64,000 bases of DNA from Bradyrhizobium yuanmingense (GCF_900094575.1 NZ_FMAE01000003.1:1-64000); one strand, 5' to 3'; counted from the first letter of the stretch, positions 7,264-16,473 are shown. The notes: generated by a model from the letters alone, not told the origin. Program-made: numbers and translations.

Positions 7264-8082
7264 TCAGCTCGCCAGAAAATCCAAAACCACTTCGGAGAAT
7301 TTCTGCGGCGCCTGCTCGAACATCGGATGCGTCGCGTTCGGGATGATCGCCGTCTTGGAATAGGGCACATGCGCGGCTAGCGCATGAAGCACCTTCGGCA
7401 AGAGGCCCTTTGTCCGCGCGCCCAGGATGAACAGCGTCGGCATCTTGATCGCCTCCGCATCCGCCTTCGAGAACGGCGGGCGGCTGTCGCGGACCTGGCC
7501 GATCAGCGTAAAGGCATTGTCGCGCAGGTTCTGCTTCACCATCGCGGGCAATCGCGGCCAGGTGCCTGGGCCTTCCAGCGTGTCAACGAAGACGGCGAGC
7601 CCGCCGTCGACATCGCCGGCCGCGATCTTCTCGGCCGAGGCCGTGAAGCGCGCCAGCAGCGGCGAGGGGCCGCCGACGTAGTCCGGATCAAGGCTCGCAT
7701 CGAGCTCGCCCCCGGGCTCGGCCAGGATCAGCCGGCGTAAGAGATCGGGCCGCTGCTGCGCCACGCGGAAGCAGATATGCCCGCCGCGGGAATGGCCCAT
7801 CAAATCGACCGGTCCCACATCGAGCTTGTCGATGAAGGCGATGACGTCCTCGACATGCTGGGCGATCGAATAGGTGTCACCGACGCCGTCCCAGCGCTCC
7901 GGGAAGAAGTGCCGCAGGCTGACGGCGATCACCCGGTGCCGCTGCGTCAGCGGCCCCAGCACGCAGCCCCAGACGCGGAAGTCATTCAGCGATCCATGCA
8001 CGCAGACCAGAGGCGGACGGCCCCTATCTTCGCCCACATCGAGATAGGGCATGTCGTAACCGTTGACGTGGAGGCTCTGCAT
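7264..8082 (-). CDS. Alpha/beta-fold hydrolase (tandem copy 1)
   Basis: 272 residues, paralogue of the next gene. It shares VCVHGSLNDFRVW, LMGHSRGGHICF with the catalytic serine, and NATHPMFEQAP with the histidine, and both proteins begin MQS.HVNGYDM. The ATG at 8082 was chosen because it lines up with the paralogue's start. A longer in-frame extension has no counterpart and lies in the spacer to the divergent methyltransferase. The two genes form a two-gene operon. Confidence 0.88.
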   Translation of the reverse strand: MQSLHVNGYDMPYLDVGEDRGRPPLVCVHGSLNDFRVWGCVLGPLTQRHRVIAVSLRHFFPERWDGVGDTYSIAQHVEDVIAFIDKLDVGPVDLMGHSRGGHICFRVAQQRPDLLRRLILAEPGGELDASLDPDYVGGPSPLLARFTASAEKIAAGDVDGGLAVFVDTLEGPGTWPRLPAMVKQNLRDNAFTLIGQVRDSRPPFSKADAEAIKMPTLFILGARTKGLLPKVLHALAAHVPYSKTAIIPNATHPMFEQAPQKFSEVVLDFLAS

Positions 8083-8216
8083 GATGGACTCGGGAGAGGA
8101 TTGGAACGCCTGTGCAAGATTCCCGGAAACCGGGTGGATCGCAACTATTTCCAAGCCTAGATTTGGCACGACATCAAAGTGGGGGCCTGCAACGGAAGCA
8201 AGCCAGGAACCTAGAC

Positions 8217-8759
8217 ATGACCGACCAGCATTTTGCCCTGTTCGACACAAGGATCGGCCTGTGCGCCATCGCCTGGGGCCCGCGGGGCATCAACGGCACG
8301 CAATTGCCGATGGGCGGCGAGCAGAAGATCCGCACCCGCATCAGCCAGCGTCATGCCGACGCCGTTGAGACCGAGCCGACCGCCGAGGTGCAACAGGCGA
8401 TCGACCGCATGACGAAACTGCTCGCCGGCGAGCCGGATGATCTCACCGACATCCCGCTCGATCTCGACGGCGTGCCCGAATTCAACCGCGGCGTCTACGA
8501 CATCGCCCGCGCGATTCCGCCCGGCAAGACCGTCACCTATGGCGACATCGCCAAGCAGCTCGGTGGCGTCCAGCTGTCGCGCGACGTCGGTCAGGCGCTC
8601 GGCCGCAACCCGTGCCCGATCGTCGTGCCCTGCCATCGCGTGCTCGCCGCGGGCAACAAGCCCGGCGGCTTCTCGGCGAATGGCGGCGTGGTCACGAAGC
8701 TGAAGATGCTGGAGATCGAAGGCGCGCTGGTGAACCACACGCCGAGCTTGTTCGATTGA
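8217..8759 (+). CDS. ogt: Methylated-DNA--protein-cysteine S-methyltransferase (Ogt/MGMT family)
   Basis: 180 residues. The C-terminal half is the MGMT catalytic domain: FNRGVYDIARAIPPGKTVTYGDIA (DNA-binding helix-turn-helix), the arginine-finger region RDVGQALGRNP, then PIVVPCHRV with the acceptor cysteine C139. It repairs O6-alkylguanine by one-way alkyl transfer to that cysteine. The N-terminal ~85 residues are the short non-catalytic domain, without the Ada zinc cysteines. The start ATG at 8217 has a modest AGGA site. It is divergent from the hydrolase pair, with about 135 bases between. Confidence 0.92.
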   Translation: MTDQHFALFDTRIGLCAIAWGPRGINGTQLPMGGEQKIRTRISQRHADAVETEPTAEVQQAIDRMTKLLAGEPDDLTDIPLDLDGVPEFNRGVYDIARAIPPGKTVTYGDIAKQLGGVQLSRDVGQALGRNPCPIVVPCHRVLAAGNKPGGFSANGGVVTKLKMLEIEGALVNHTPSLFD

Positions 8760-8780
8760 AGATACCAAAGCTTGCTCGGC

Positions 8781-8864
8781 GTCATGGCCGGGCTTGACCC
8801 GGGCATCCACGTGTTCCTTTGCGGTACAAAGAACGTGGATGCCCGGGACAAGCCCGGGCATGAC
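8781..8864. repeat. Palindromic element, 'CATGGCCGGGCTTGACCCGGGCAT' family
   Basis: GTCATGGCCGGGCTTGACCC..GGGCATCCACGT is mirrored by ACGTGGATGCCC..GGGCATGAC. It lies between two convergent genes (ogt and a CoA ligase), where it may also act as a bidirectional terminator. Confidence 0.88.
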
Positions 8865-8887
8865 GGTGTTGAGAGCGGCCGCTCGCC

Positions 8888-10432
8888 CTAAATCTTCGTC
8901 GCCGTCTTCGGCCAATACCGATCACGCAAATGCCGCTTCACCAGCTTGCCGGTCGGCGTGCGCGGCAGCTCGGCTTCGAAATCGACCGAGCGCGGGCACT
9001 TGATGGCGGAGAGGCGGCTCTTGCAATAGGCGATCAAATCGGCCTCCAGCGCCTTGCCGGCGCGGCTCATGTCGTGCGGCTGCACCACCGCCTTGACCTC
9101 TTCGCCCATCTCCTCGTTCGGCACGCCGAACACCGCGACGTCGGCGACCTCAGGGTGCGTGATCAGCACGTCCTCAGTCTCCTGCGGATAGATGTTCACG
9201 CCGCCGGAGATGATCATGTAGGACTTGCGGTCGGTGAGATAGAGGAAGCCGTCCTTGTCGAGATAGCCGACATCGCCGAGCGTCGACCATCCCTTGGCGT
9301 TGTAGGCCTTCTTCGTCTTCTCGGGGTCGTTGTGATAGGTGAAGGCGGGCGCGTCGGCGAAATAGACCGTGCCGATCTCACCGACCGGCTGCTCCTCGTC
9401 GTTCTCGTCGAGAATCTTGATCTTGCCGACCACGGCGCGGCCGACGCTGCCGCGATGCTCCAGCCATTGCTGCGAGTTGCAGACGGTGACGCCATTGCCT
9501 TCAGACCCGGCGTAATACTCGATCAGGATCGGCCCCCACCATTCGATCATCTTGGCCTTGACGTCGACCGGGCAGGGCGCGGCGGCGTGGATCGCTCCCT
9601 TCAATGTGGAGACGTCGTATTTGGCGCGTACCTCGTCCGGCAGCTTCAGCATGCGCACGAACATGGTCGGCACCAGCTGGGATTGCGTCACCTTGTACTT
9701 TTCGACCAGCTTCAGGAACTCTTCGGCGTCGAAGTGCTCCATGATGATGGAGGTGCCGCCGAGCACGATCGCCATCATGTTGAAGCGCAGGGGTGCCGCA
9801 TGATAGAGCGGCGCCGGCGACAGATAGGTGCTCTCCGCATTCATGCCGCACATGTCGGCGCAGAGCACGCGGAGGAAGGCGTTCGGCACGTCGATCCTGT
9901 TGCCTTCGAAAGCCTTCTTGATTCCCTTAGGGCGCCCGGTGGTGCCCGACGAATACAGCATGTCGTAGCCGGCGACCTCGTCGGCGATCGGCGTCGTCGG
10001 CTGCGCGGCGGCTTCCTTGTCGTAGGAGCGGAAGCCGGGCAGCGGCTCGTCCATCATGTAGAAGATCGGCTCACCGGGCGCGCCCTTGATCAGGCCCTTG
10101 ATCTGGCCGGCGCATTTCGGCGTCGTGATCACGACCTTGGCGCCGCAATCGGCGATGATGTAATCGATCTCGTCCTGCTTCAGGTAGCGGCTGATCGCGG
10201 TGTAATAGAGCCCGCTGCGCTGTGCCGCCCAGCACAGCTCCATGAAGGCGAGGCGGTTCTCCATCAACAGCGCAATGTGGTCGCCGGCCTTGAGGCCAAG
10301 CGAGCGGAACAGATGCGCGCCCTGGTTCGAGAGCTCGTCGAGCTCGCGATAGGTGATCGCCTTGCCGGTCCCGGCCATCTGGTAGGCGATCTTGTCGGGC
10401 GTCGTCTTGGCGTGGATACAGGGGTGGGTCAT
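8888..10432 (-). CDS. Acyl-CoA synthetase / fatty-acid--CoA ligase (ANL superfamily)
   Basis: 514 residues. The AMP-binding P-loop YSSGTTGRPKGIKK, the A5 motif EYYAGSEGNGV, the hinge with GDVGYLDKDGFLYLTDRK and the C-terminal catalytic lysine in PRTPTGKLVKR are all present, so the enzyme should be active. It makes an acyl-CoA from a free acid with ATP via an acyl-adenylate. Sequence suggests the FadD3/FadD13-like part of the family rather than acetyl-CoA synthetases. It is on the same strand as the thiolase gene behind it, separated by a palindrome, and belongs to the acyl-CoA catabolic block. The carboxylate is not predictable. Confidence 0.9.
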   Translation of the reverse strand: MTHPCIHAKTTPDKIAYQMAGTGKAITYRELDELSNQGAHLFRSLGLKAGDHIALLMENRLAFMELCWAAQRSGLYYTAISRYLKQDEIDYIIADCGAKVVITTPKCAGQIKGLIKGAPGEPIFYMMDEPLPGFRSYDKEAAAQPTTPIADEVAGYDMLYSSGTTGRPKGIKKAFEGNRIDVPNAFLRVLCADMCGMNAESTYLSPAPLYHAAPLRFNMMAIVLGGTSIIMEHFDAEEFLKLVEKYKVTQSQLVPTMFVRMLKLPDEVRAKYDVSTLKGAIHAAAPCPVDVKAKMIEWWGPILIEYYAGSEGNGVTVCNSQQWLEHRGSVGRAVVGKIKILDENDEEQPVGEIGTVYFADAPAFTYHNDPEKTKKAYNAKGWSTLGDVGYLDKDGFLYLTDRKSYMIISGGVNIYPQETEDVLITHPEVADVAVFGVPNEEMGEEVKAVVQPHDMSRAGKALEADLIAYCKSRLSAIKCPRSVDFEAELPRTPTGKLVKRHLRDRYWPKTATKI

Positions 10433-10456
10433 GGCGTTTCCTCAAAACGTGAAATG

Positions 10457-10539
10457 GCGAGTAGCGAGTGGCGAATAGGGAAGAAGGGCAAACCGCTCTT
10501 CGCCTACTCACCATTCGCTACTCGCCACTCGCTACTCGC
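10457..10539. repeat. Inverted repeat 'GCGAGTAGCGAGTGGCGAAT'
   Basis: GCGAGTAGCGAGTGGCGAAT is mirrored by ATTCGCTACTCGCCACTCGC with an extra CTACTCGC step. Each arm is itself an internal GCGAGT-type repeat. It occupies the gap between the thiolase and ligase genes and is the only copy of this family in the window. Confidence 0.85.
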
Positions 10540-10550
10540 TTTTGTTTTTC

Positions 10551-11723
10551 TTACAGCCGCTCCACGATCGTCACATTGGCCATGCCGCCGCCTTCGCACA
10601 TGGTCTGCAGGCCATAGCGCTTGCCCCGCTGGTGCAGCGCGTGGACCAGCGTCGTCATCAGCTTGGTGCCGGAGCCGCCGAGCGGATGGCCGAGCGCGAT
10701 GGCGCCGCCGTTGACGTTGAGACGCTCCGGGTCGGCGCCGGTGGTCTTCAGCCAGGCGGTCGGCACCGAGGCGAAGGCCTCGTTGACCTCGAACAGGTCG
10801 ATGTCGCCGATCTTCATGCCGGCCTTCTCCAGCGCGCGCTTGGTGGCGTGCAGGGGAGCATCGAGCATGATCACGGGATCGCCGCCCGTCATGGTCATGT
10901 GATGGATGCGGGCGAGCGGCTTGACGCCGAGCTGCTTCAGGCCCTTCTCGTTCACCACCATGACGCCGGAGGCGCCGTCGCAGATCTGGCTGGCGCTGGC
11001 CGCGGTGAGCTTGCCGTTCTCGGCGATCAGCTTGACGCCCTTGATGCCGTCGAGCGTGACATCGAAGCGAATGCCTTCGTCGATGTGGTGAGTGTCCTTG
11101 CTGCCGTCGGCGCGGGTGATGTCGAGCGGCACGATCTCCTTCTTGAAGTGACCTGCTTGCGTCGCCGCGATCGCGCGCTGATGGCTCTGGTAAGAATATT
11201 CGTCGAGCTCATCCTTGGAGAGGCCGTACTTCTCGGCCATCATCTCGGCGCCGGTGAACTGGCTGAACACGATATTCGGATACTTCTTCTCGATGCCCGG
11301 GCTCTTGTAATTGCCAAAGCCATTCTTGGCCGGAAGCTGCGACGACAGGCCCATCGGCACCCGCGTCATCGACTCCACCCCGGCCGCGATCACGACGTCC
11401 ATCGCACCCGACATCACCGCCTGCGCGGCGAAGTGCAGCGCTTGCTGCGAGGAGCCGCACTGACGATCAATCGAGGTGCCTGGCACACTCTCCGGAAGCT
11501 TCGAGGCCATGATCGCGTTGCGCGCGACATTGTTGGACTGTTCGCCGACCTGCATCACGCAGCCCATGATCACGTCCTCGACCTGGGCCGGATCGACCTT
11601 GGTGCGGTCGACCAGCTCGTCCAGCACCTTCGCGGCGAGATCGGCCGGATGCCAGCCGGCGAGGCGGCCCCCCTTGCGCCCGCCGGCGGTGCGCGCAGCG
11701 GCGACGATGTAAGCCTCGGCCAT
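10551..11723 (-). CDS. Thiolase (acetyl-CoA C-acyltransferase)
   Basis: 390 residues, normal thiolase length. The nucleophile C89 lies in IDRQCGSSQQA, the histidine in GGAIALGHPLGGSG and the second cysteine in MCEGGGMAN, so all three catalytic elements are intact. It either cleaves 3-oxoacyl-CoA with CoA or condenses acetyl-CoA. Next to CoA ligases and dehydrogenases the degradative direction is more likely. A good AGGGAGAG site precedes the ATG. It is divergent from a TetR regulator, with 150 bases of shared control region. Confidence 0.93.
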   Translation of the reverse strand: MAEAYIVAAARTAGGRKGGRLAGWHPADLAAKVLDELVDRTKVDPAQVEDVIMGCVMQVGEQSNNVARNAIMASKLPESVPGTSIDRQCGSSQQALHFAAQAVMSGAMDVVIAAGVESMTRVPMGLSSQLPAKNGFGNYKSPGIEKKYPNIVFSQFTGAEMMAEKYGLSKDELDEYSYQSHQRAIAATQAGHFKKEIVPLDITRADGSKDTHHIDEGIRFDVTLDGIKGVKLIAENGKLTAASASQICDGASGVMVVNEKGLKQLGVKPLARIHHMTMTGGDPVIMLDAPLHATKRALEKAGMKIGDIDLFEVNEAFASVPTAWLKTTGADPERLNVNGGAIALGHPLGGSGTKLMTTLVHALHQRGKRYGLQTMCEGGGMANVTIVERL

Positions 11724-11787
11724 GTCGGTCTCTCCCTGAATTCTTTATTGGGTGGGTTGTCGGGCGATTTAAGGGTCGGACCATCGT

Positions 11788-11807
11788 TTAGTCAATCGAT
11801 CAATTAA
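11788..11807. promoter_or_regulatory. Imperfect palindrome, candidate TetR operator
   Basis: TTAGTCAATCGATCAATTAA reads as TTAnTnnATCGATnnAnTAA on both strands (14 of 20 positions symmetric). It lies in the AT-richer part of the 150-base gap between the divergent thiolase and TetR genes. The link to this regulator is inference from position. Confidence 0.35.
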
Positions 11808-11873
11808 CTCTTGTGATGAGGCGCTGCTTGCGCTTATCTGCGCCCCGCTTCCAGCGGCCAAACAGGGATCTCC

Positions 11874-12533
11874 GTGGCGACCAGCGTACCGAACAGGCTC
11901 CCCAGCGGGAAAAATTCCACGGCAGAGAAATTGCTGGTGGCCGCTAGCGAGCTGATGATCGAACGCTCCTCGATCGAGATCTCGCTGTCCGATATTGCGC
12001 AGAAGTCGGGCGCCAACGCGGCCCTGGTCAAATATCACTTCGGCAACAAGGACGGCCTGCTGCTGGCGCTGCTGGCGCGGGATGCCGCGACCGAGATGAC
12101 CAATCTCGAATATCTGCTGGCACAGCCGATCACGTCGACAGCGAAGCTGAAGCTGCACATCGCCGGCATCATCCGTGCCTATCACCGGTTCCCCTACATG
12201 AACCGGCTGATCCACTATCTCTTGCACGAAACCAGCGCGAGCTCTGCCGACGAAGTCTCGAAATTCTTCGTTGCCCCGCTGCTGGACTTCCACCGCCGCC
12301 TGCTGGCGGAAGGCGTCAGCCGCGGCGAATTCCGCCCGACTGATCCGGTACTGTTCTACACCAGCCTGATCGGTGCCTGCGATCACCTGTTCTTCGGCCG
12401 GCACGCGATGTCCCGCGCCACCGGCGTCGGCCCGGTCACTGACGATGTCTGCCGGCAATACATCAAGCACATGGAAACGCTGATCTGCGGCGGCATCCTC
12501 ACGCAAGCCGGGGAAGCCGCTGCGGCCGTATAG
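11874..12533 (+). CDS. TetR/AcrR-family transcriptional regulator
   Basis: 219 residues. The N-terminal helix-turn-helix IEISLSDIAQKSGANAALVKYHFGNKDGLL (about 34-63) is a textbook TetR DNA-binding domain. The rest is the helical ligand domain, with a region resembling the TetR_C families that respond to acyl-CoAs or fatty acids. The GTG start follows AGGGATCTCC. It is divergent from the thiolase and 55 bases upstream of the HSD10-like dehydrogenase on the same strand, so it probably controls the acyl-CoA block in both directions. Confidence 0.88.
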   Translation: MATSVPNRLPSGKNSTAEKLLVAASELMIERSSIEISLSDIAQKSGANAALVKYHFGNKDGLLLALLARDAATEMTNLEYLLAQPITSTAKLKLHIAGIIRAYHRFPYMNRLIHYLLHETSASSADEVSKFFVAPLLDFHRRLLAEGVSRGEFRPTDPVLFYTSLIGACDHLFFGRHAMSRATGVGPVTDDVCRQYIKHMETLICGGILTQAGEAAAAV

Positions 12534-12588
12534 TCCGGCCGACACGTGACAAGTCTAGAGAAGAAACGCTCAAGGAAAGGTACAAGCG

Positions 12589-13347
12589 ATGCAATTAAAA
12601 GACGTAGCCGTTCTCATCACCGGCGGCGGCTCGGGCCTTGGTGCCGCGACCGCCCGCGCCATGGCCGCCAAGGGCGCCAAGATCGGCGTGATCGATCAGA
12701 GCAAGGAAAACGCCGAGAAGGTGGCCGCCGAAGTGAAGGGCGTCGCGCTGCACGCCGACGTCACCAGCGAGGAGCAGATCAAGGCAGCGATCGCCAAGGC
12801 GGAAGCCGCACACGGCGTCGCCCGCGTGCTGATGAACTGCGCCGGCATCGGCGGCTCGCAGCGCATCGTCGGCCGCGACGGTGTCTATCCGCTCGAAAAG
12901 TTCGCACGCATCATCAACGTCAATCTGATCGGCACGTTCAACTGCCTGCGGCTGTTCGCCGAGCGCCTCGTTACTGCGGAGCCGATCGGCGAAGAGCGCG
13001 GCGTCATCATCAACACGGCCTCGGTTGCCGCCTACGAAGGCCAGATCGGCCAGATCGCTTATTCGGCCTCGAAGGGTGGCGTCGTCGGCCTGACGCTGCC
13101 GGCCGCGCGCGATCTCGCCAGCCAGAAGATCCGCGTCAACACCATTGCGCCCGGCCTGTTCTTCACGCCGCTGCTGATGGGCCTGAACGAAGAGGCCCGC
13201 AAGAGCCTGGGCGCCCAGGTGCCGCATCCCTCGCGTCTCGGCGATGCCAACGAATACGGCATGCTCGCGGTGCACATCGTCGAGAACCCGATGCTGAACG
13301 GCGAGACCATCCGCCTCGACGGTGCGATCCGCATGGCGCCGCGATAG
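12589..13347 (+). CDS. SDR dehydrogenase, 3-hydroxyacyl-CoA (HSD10 / 2-methyl-3-hydroxybutyryl-CoA) type
   Basis: 252 residues. The NAD site TGGGSGLGAATARAM (residues 11-25), NCAG near 80 and the catalytic S and YSASK motif are intact. The block LDGAIRMAPR at the C-terminus and the ALHADVTSEEQ segment resemble the HSD10 subgroup, which oxidises 3-hydroxy(-2-methyl)acyl-CoAs with NAD. It follows AAGGAAAGG by 9 bases. Placed after the TetR gene and before an enoyl-CoA hydratase, it supplies the 3-hydroxyacyl-CoA dehydrogenation step of the block. Confidence 0.87.
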   Translation: MQLKDVAVLITGGGSGLGAATARAMAAKGAKIGVIDQSKENAEKVAAEVKGVALHADVTSEEQIKAAIAKAEAAHGVARVLMNCAGIGGSQRIVGRDGVYPLEKFARIINVNLIGTFNCLRLFAERLVTAEPIGEERGVIINTASVAAYEGQIGQIAYSASKGGVVGLTLPAARDLASQKIRVNTIAPGLFFTPLLMGLNEEARKSLGAQVPHPSRLGDANEYGMLAVHIVENPMLNGETIRLDGAIRMAPR

Positions 13348-13360
13348 GCGGTTCGTTCTT

Positions 13361-13550
13361 CCTTCTCCCCTTGTGGGAGAAGGTGGCATAGGCGGCCTTA
13401 GGCCGCCGTTCTTAAGAACGCCGAAGCGAAGCTTCGGCTACGGCGCCGGATGAGGGGTTGTCTCCACAATCTCATCTGTGGAGGCAGACCCCTCACCCAA
13501 GCGAGTGTGCGGCTAGCGATTTACATGCCCTCTCCCGCAAGGGGAGAGGG
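13361..13550. repeat. Compound palindromic element, 'CCCTCTCCCCTTGCGGGAGAGGG' family
   Basis: Starts CCTTCTCCCCTTGTGGGAGAAGG and ends CCCTCTCCCGCAAGGGGAGAGGG, each a hairpin on its own, with CGGATGAGGGGTTGTCTCC and GACCCCTCACCC inside. An additional GGCGGCCTTAGGCCGCC hairpin lies in the middle. Related copies occur at 23766, 39406 and 54985. Confidence 0.88.
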
Positions 13551-13593
13551 CGCAGCAATCGGCGCCGCGACTCGCGGCAAGTGCGAGGCACCC

Positions 13594-14400
13594 ATGTCCC
13601 AACCGCTGCTGATCGAGCATGACGATGGCGTCGACCGGGTGACGCTCAATCGGCCCGAGCACCTCAACGCCCTCGATCCGGCGCTGATCGATGCGCTCAA
13701 CGACTATTTCCAGGGCCTGCAACGCAATCGCGACACGCGCGTCGTCGTGCTCAAGGGCGCCGGCAGGAATTTTTGTGCCGGGCTCGATCTCAAAGCTGCG
13801 ATGGCGCGCCGGGCCGGACAGCAGGAGCCGCCGGGCGTCACGGAGTCGCTGGATTCGCAGCGGCGCATCGCCGACATCGTGATGCTGATGCGGCGCAGTC
13901 CGCAGCCGATCCTGGCGCTGGTGCAGGGCGCGGCCGCCGGCGGCGGCTTCGCGCTGGCGCTGGCCTCCGACATCCGCATCGCGACGAGATCGGCGCGGAT
14001 GAATTGCGCTTTCATCAAGCTCGGGCTCGGCGGCTGCGATATCGGCACCAGCTATTTTCTGCCGCGCCTCGTCGGCGTCTCCGTCGCATCCGAGCTGATC
14101 CTCACCGGGCGCTTCATCGGAGCGGAGCGCGCGCTCGCGGTCGGCCTCGTCTCGGAGGTCGTGGACGAGGACAACCTCGATGACGCGGCCGCGCCTTATG
14201 TCGAGGCGATGATGACGGCCTCGCCCGTGGGCCTGCGGCTATCCAAGGAATGCCTCAACATGAGCGTCGATGCCGGCTCGCTGGAAGCTGTGATCGCGAT
14301 GGAGGATCGCAACCAGGTCCTGTGCAGCCGCTCGGAAGAGTTTTCGGAAGGCATCAGGGCCTTCCTTGAGAAGCGAAAGCCTGTCTATATCAGGCGCTGA
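13594..14400 (+). CDS. Enoyl-CoA hydratase/isomerase family protein
   Basis: 268 residues of the crotonase fold. NRPEHLNALDPALID opens the fold. The two oxyanion-hole loops are AGRNFCAGLDLKAAM and GAAAGGGFALALASDIRIA. At the usual second catalytic glutamate the sequence reads LGLGGCDIGTSYFLPRLVG, so the exact reaction (hydration, isomerisation or other) is less certain. The ATG at 13594 lies just after a palindromic element. Upstream in-frame codons fall inside that repeat and were rejected. The gene belongs to the acyl-CoA block and is followed 43 bases later by a CoA synthetase. Confidence 0.85.
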   Translation: MSQPLLIEHDDGVDRVTLNRPEHLNALDPALIDALNDYFQGLQRNRDTRVVVLKGAGRNFCAGLDLKAAMARRAGQQEPPGVTESLDSQRRIADIVMLMRRSPQPILALVQGAAAGGGFALALASDIRIATRSARMNCAFIKLGLGGCDIGTSYFLPRLVGVSVASELILTGRFIGAERALAVGLVSEVVDEDNLDDAAAPYVEAMMTASPVGLRLSKECLNMSVDAGSLEAVIAMEDRNQVLCSRSEEFSEGIRAFLEKRKPVYIRR

Positions 14401-14443
14401 ACGATGAAGATCCGCAAAGGACAGTAATTCCGGGAGACGCAAA

Positions 14444-16315
14444 ATGAGTGGAAGCGCGGCGGCAGTGATGACGAAGCCCGCCTTTCGCAAGGTCCAGTGG
14501 CTCGCGCGCGACATCGACGTCGAGCGTCGCGGCGACGGCACGGTGGTGCTGAAGTCGCGCATTCCGCTGCAGCCTTATGAGAAGCACATCCCGGCCTCGC
14601 TGGCGAAATGGGCCAAGGAAGCACCCGAGCGCATCTGGCTGGCGCAGCGCGGCGGCCCGAACCGCGAATGGCGCAAGGTGTCCTATGGCGAAGCCAAGCG
14701 CATCGTGGACGCGCTGACGCAAGGCCTGCTCAATCTCGAGCTCAAGGGCCGGCCCGTCACGATCCTCTCCGGCAATTCGATCGAGCATGCGCTGATGACG
14801 CAGGCCGCGATGCAGGCGCGCGTTCCGGCAGCGCCGGTGTCGCCGGCCTACTCGTTGATGAGCCACGACCACGTCAAGCTCAAGTACCTGTTCGACCTGA
14901 TCAAGCCGGCCGTACTGATGGTGCAGGACGGACCGATCTTCGAGAAGGCGCTGAAGGCGCTCGACCTCAGCGGCGTCACCGTGGTTCACGTCGCGCGGCC
15001 CTGCGAGGGCATCAAAAGCGTCAGCTTTGCCGAGCTCGCAGCAACGCGTGTCACGGCCGATGTCGAGGCCTCGATCGCGAAGATCACGCCGCAGACCATC
15101 GGCAAGCTGCTGTTCACATCAGGCTCGACCGGCATGCCCAAAGCCGTCATCAACACGCAGGAGATGATGTGCGCCAATGCAGCGATGATGATGCAAGTGC
15201 GGCCGCGCGATCCGAACGGGCCGATCTCGACCATGCTGGACTGGATGCCCTGGAACCACACCATGGGCGGCAATGCCGCGTTCCACCCGATCCTGGTCGA
15301 CGGCGGCACGCTCTATATCGACGACGGAAGGCCGATGCCGGGCCAGTTCGAGGAGACGCTGCGCAATCTGCGCGAGATCTCGCCGACCTATTATGCCAAC
15401 GTGCCGGCCGGCTATGCCGCGCTGGCAGCGGCCATGGAGAAGGACGACGCGCTCTGCCGTTCCTTCTTCAAGAATCTCTCGATCATGGCCTATGGCGGCG
15501 CGCGTCTGCCCGACGATCTCTACAACCGCATGCAGTCGCTGGCGGTGAAGACGACAGGCGAGCGCATCGTGTTCTACACCGGCTGGGGTTCGACCGAGAC
15601 CGCGCCGACCTCGACCGGCACCTATTGGGACACCGAGCGCGTCGGCCTGATCGGCCTGCCGTTCCCCGGCGTCGAGTTGAAGATGGTGCCGTGCGGCTCG
15701 AAATACGAATTGCGCCTGCGCGGCGTCAATGTCACGCCCGGCTATTTCGGCCAGCCTGAGCTGACGAAGAAGATGTTCGACGAGGAAGGTTTTTATTGCA
15801 TCGGCGATGCCGGCGTCTTCGTCGACGATTCCGATCCGGTGCAAGGCATCATCTTTGCCGGCCGCGTGGTGGAGGACTTCAAGCTCACCACGGGCACATT
15901 CGTACATGTCGGCTCGCTGCGGACCGATGCGATCGCGGCCGCCACGCCCGTGGTGCACGACGCGCTGGTCGCGGGGCAGGACCGTCCCTTCATCGGCCTC
16001 CTGGCCTGGCCGAACCTGCACGCCTGCCGCCAGCTGGTCGGCAATCCCGATCTCAGCTTTGCGGATGCTGTGAAGCATCCCGAGGTGATCGCTTGCTTCA
16101 GGCGCGGCCTGGAAGCCCACAACCGTGAATGCGAAGGCGCCAGCAGCCGTATCATCGCGCGCGCGATGCTGATGGTCGAGCCGCCCTCGATCGACGGCAA
16201 CGAGCTCACCGACAAGGGCTACATCAACCAGCGTGCCGGCCTGGAACGCCGCGCCGCGCTGGTGGAGCGGCTCTATGCGGACAAGCCGGATCAGGATGTG
16301 ATCGTGCTGAAATGA
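14444..16315 (+). CDS. Feruloyl-CoA synthetase-like AMP-dependent ligase
   Basis: 623 residues, longer than typical acyl-CoA ligases and similar in length and motifs to feruloyl-CoA synthetases. The AMP-binding loop is KLLFTSGSTGMPKAVINT, the A5 region YTGWGSTETAPTSTGTYW, and GDAGVFVDDSDPVQGIIFAGRVVEDFK is the hinge region. The C-terminus has NELTDKGYINQRAG, which should contain the catalytic lysine. Ferulate itself is only one possibility; relatives act on many bulky or aromatic acids. It is the second ligase of this block, next to the enoyl-CoA hydratase. Confidence 0.85.
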   Translation: MSGSAAAVMTKPAFRKVQWLARDIDVERRGDGTVVLKSRIPLQPYEKHIPASLAKWAKEAPERIWLAQRGGPNREWRKVSYGEAKRIVDALTQGLLNLELKGRPVTILSGNSIEHALMTQAAMQARVPAAPVSPAYSLMSHDHVKLKYLFDLIKPAVLMVQDGPIFEKALKALDLSGVTVVHVARPCEGIKSVSFAELAATRVTADVEASIAKITPQTIGKLLFTSGSTGMPKAVINTQEMMCANAAMMMQVRPRDPNGPISTMLDWMPWNHTMGGNAAFHPILVDGGTLYIDDGRPMPGQFEETLRNLREISPTYYANVPAGYAALAAAMEKDDALCRSFFKNLSIMAYGGARLPDDLYNRMQSLAVKTTGERIVFYTGWGSTETAPTSTGTYWDTERVGLIGLPFPGVELKMVPCGSKYELRLRGVNVTPGYFGQPELTKKMFDEEGFYCIGDAGVFVDDSDPVQGIIFAGRVVEDFKLTTGTFVHVGSLRTDAIAAATPVVHDALVAGQDRPFIGLLAWPNLHACRQLVGNPDLSFADAVKHPEVIACFRRGLEAHNRECEGASSRIIARAMLMVEPPSIDGNELTDKGYINQRAGLERRAALVERLYADKPDQDVIVLK

Positions 16316-16335
16316 AGACGACACTCGCTCCATTC

Positions 16336-16437
16336 GTCATTCCGGGGCGCGCGCAGCGCGAGCCCGGAATCCATCGGGCCGCATATGCGTGGCGAAATGG
16401 ATTCCGGGTTCGCCGCTGCGCGGCGCCCCGGAATGAC
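16336..16437. repeat. Palindromic element, 'GTCATTCCGGGGCG' family
   Basis: Outer arms GTCATTCCGGGGCGCGC and GCGCCCCGGAATGAC, inner arms GAGCCCGGAATCCAT and ATGGATTCCGGGTTC. Lies between the CoA synthetase and the first acyl-CoA dehydrogenase gene. Confidence 0.9.
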
Positions 16438-16473
16438 GGCAATAAATGACAACGAATAAGAGGTAAGCCCGCC

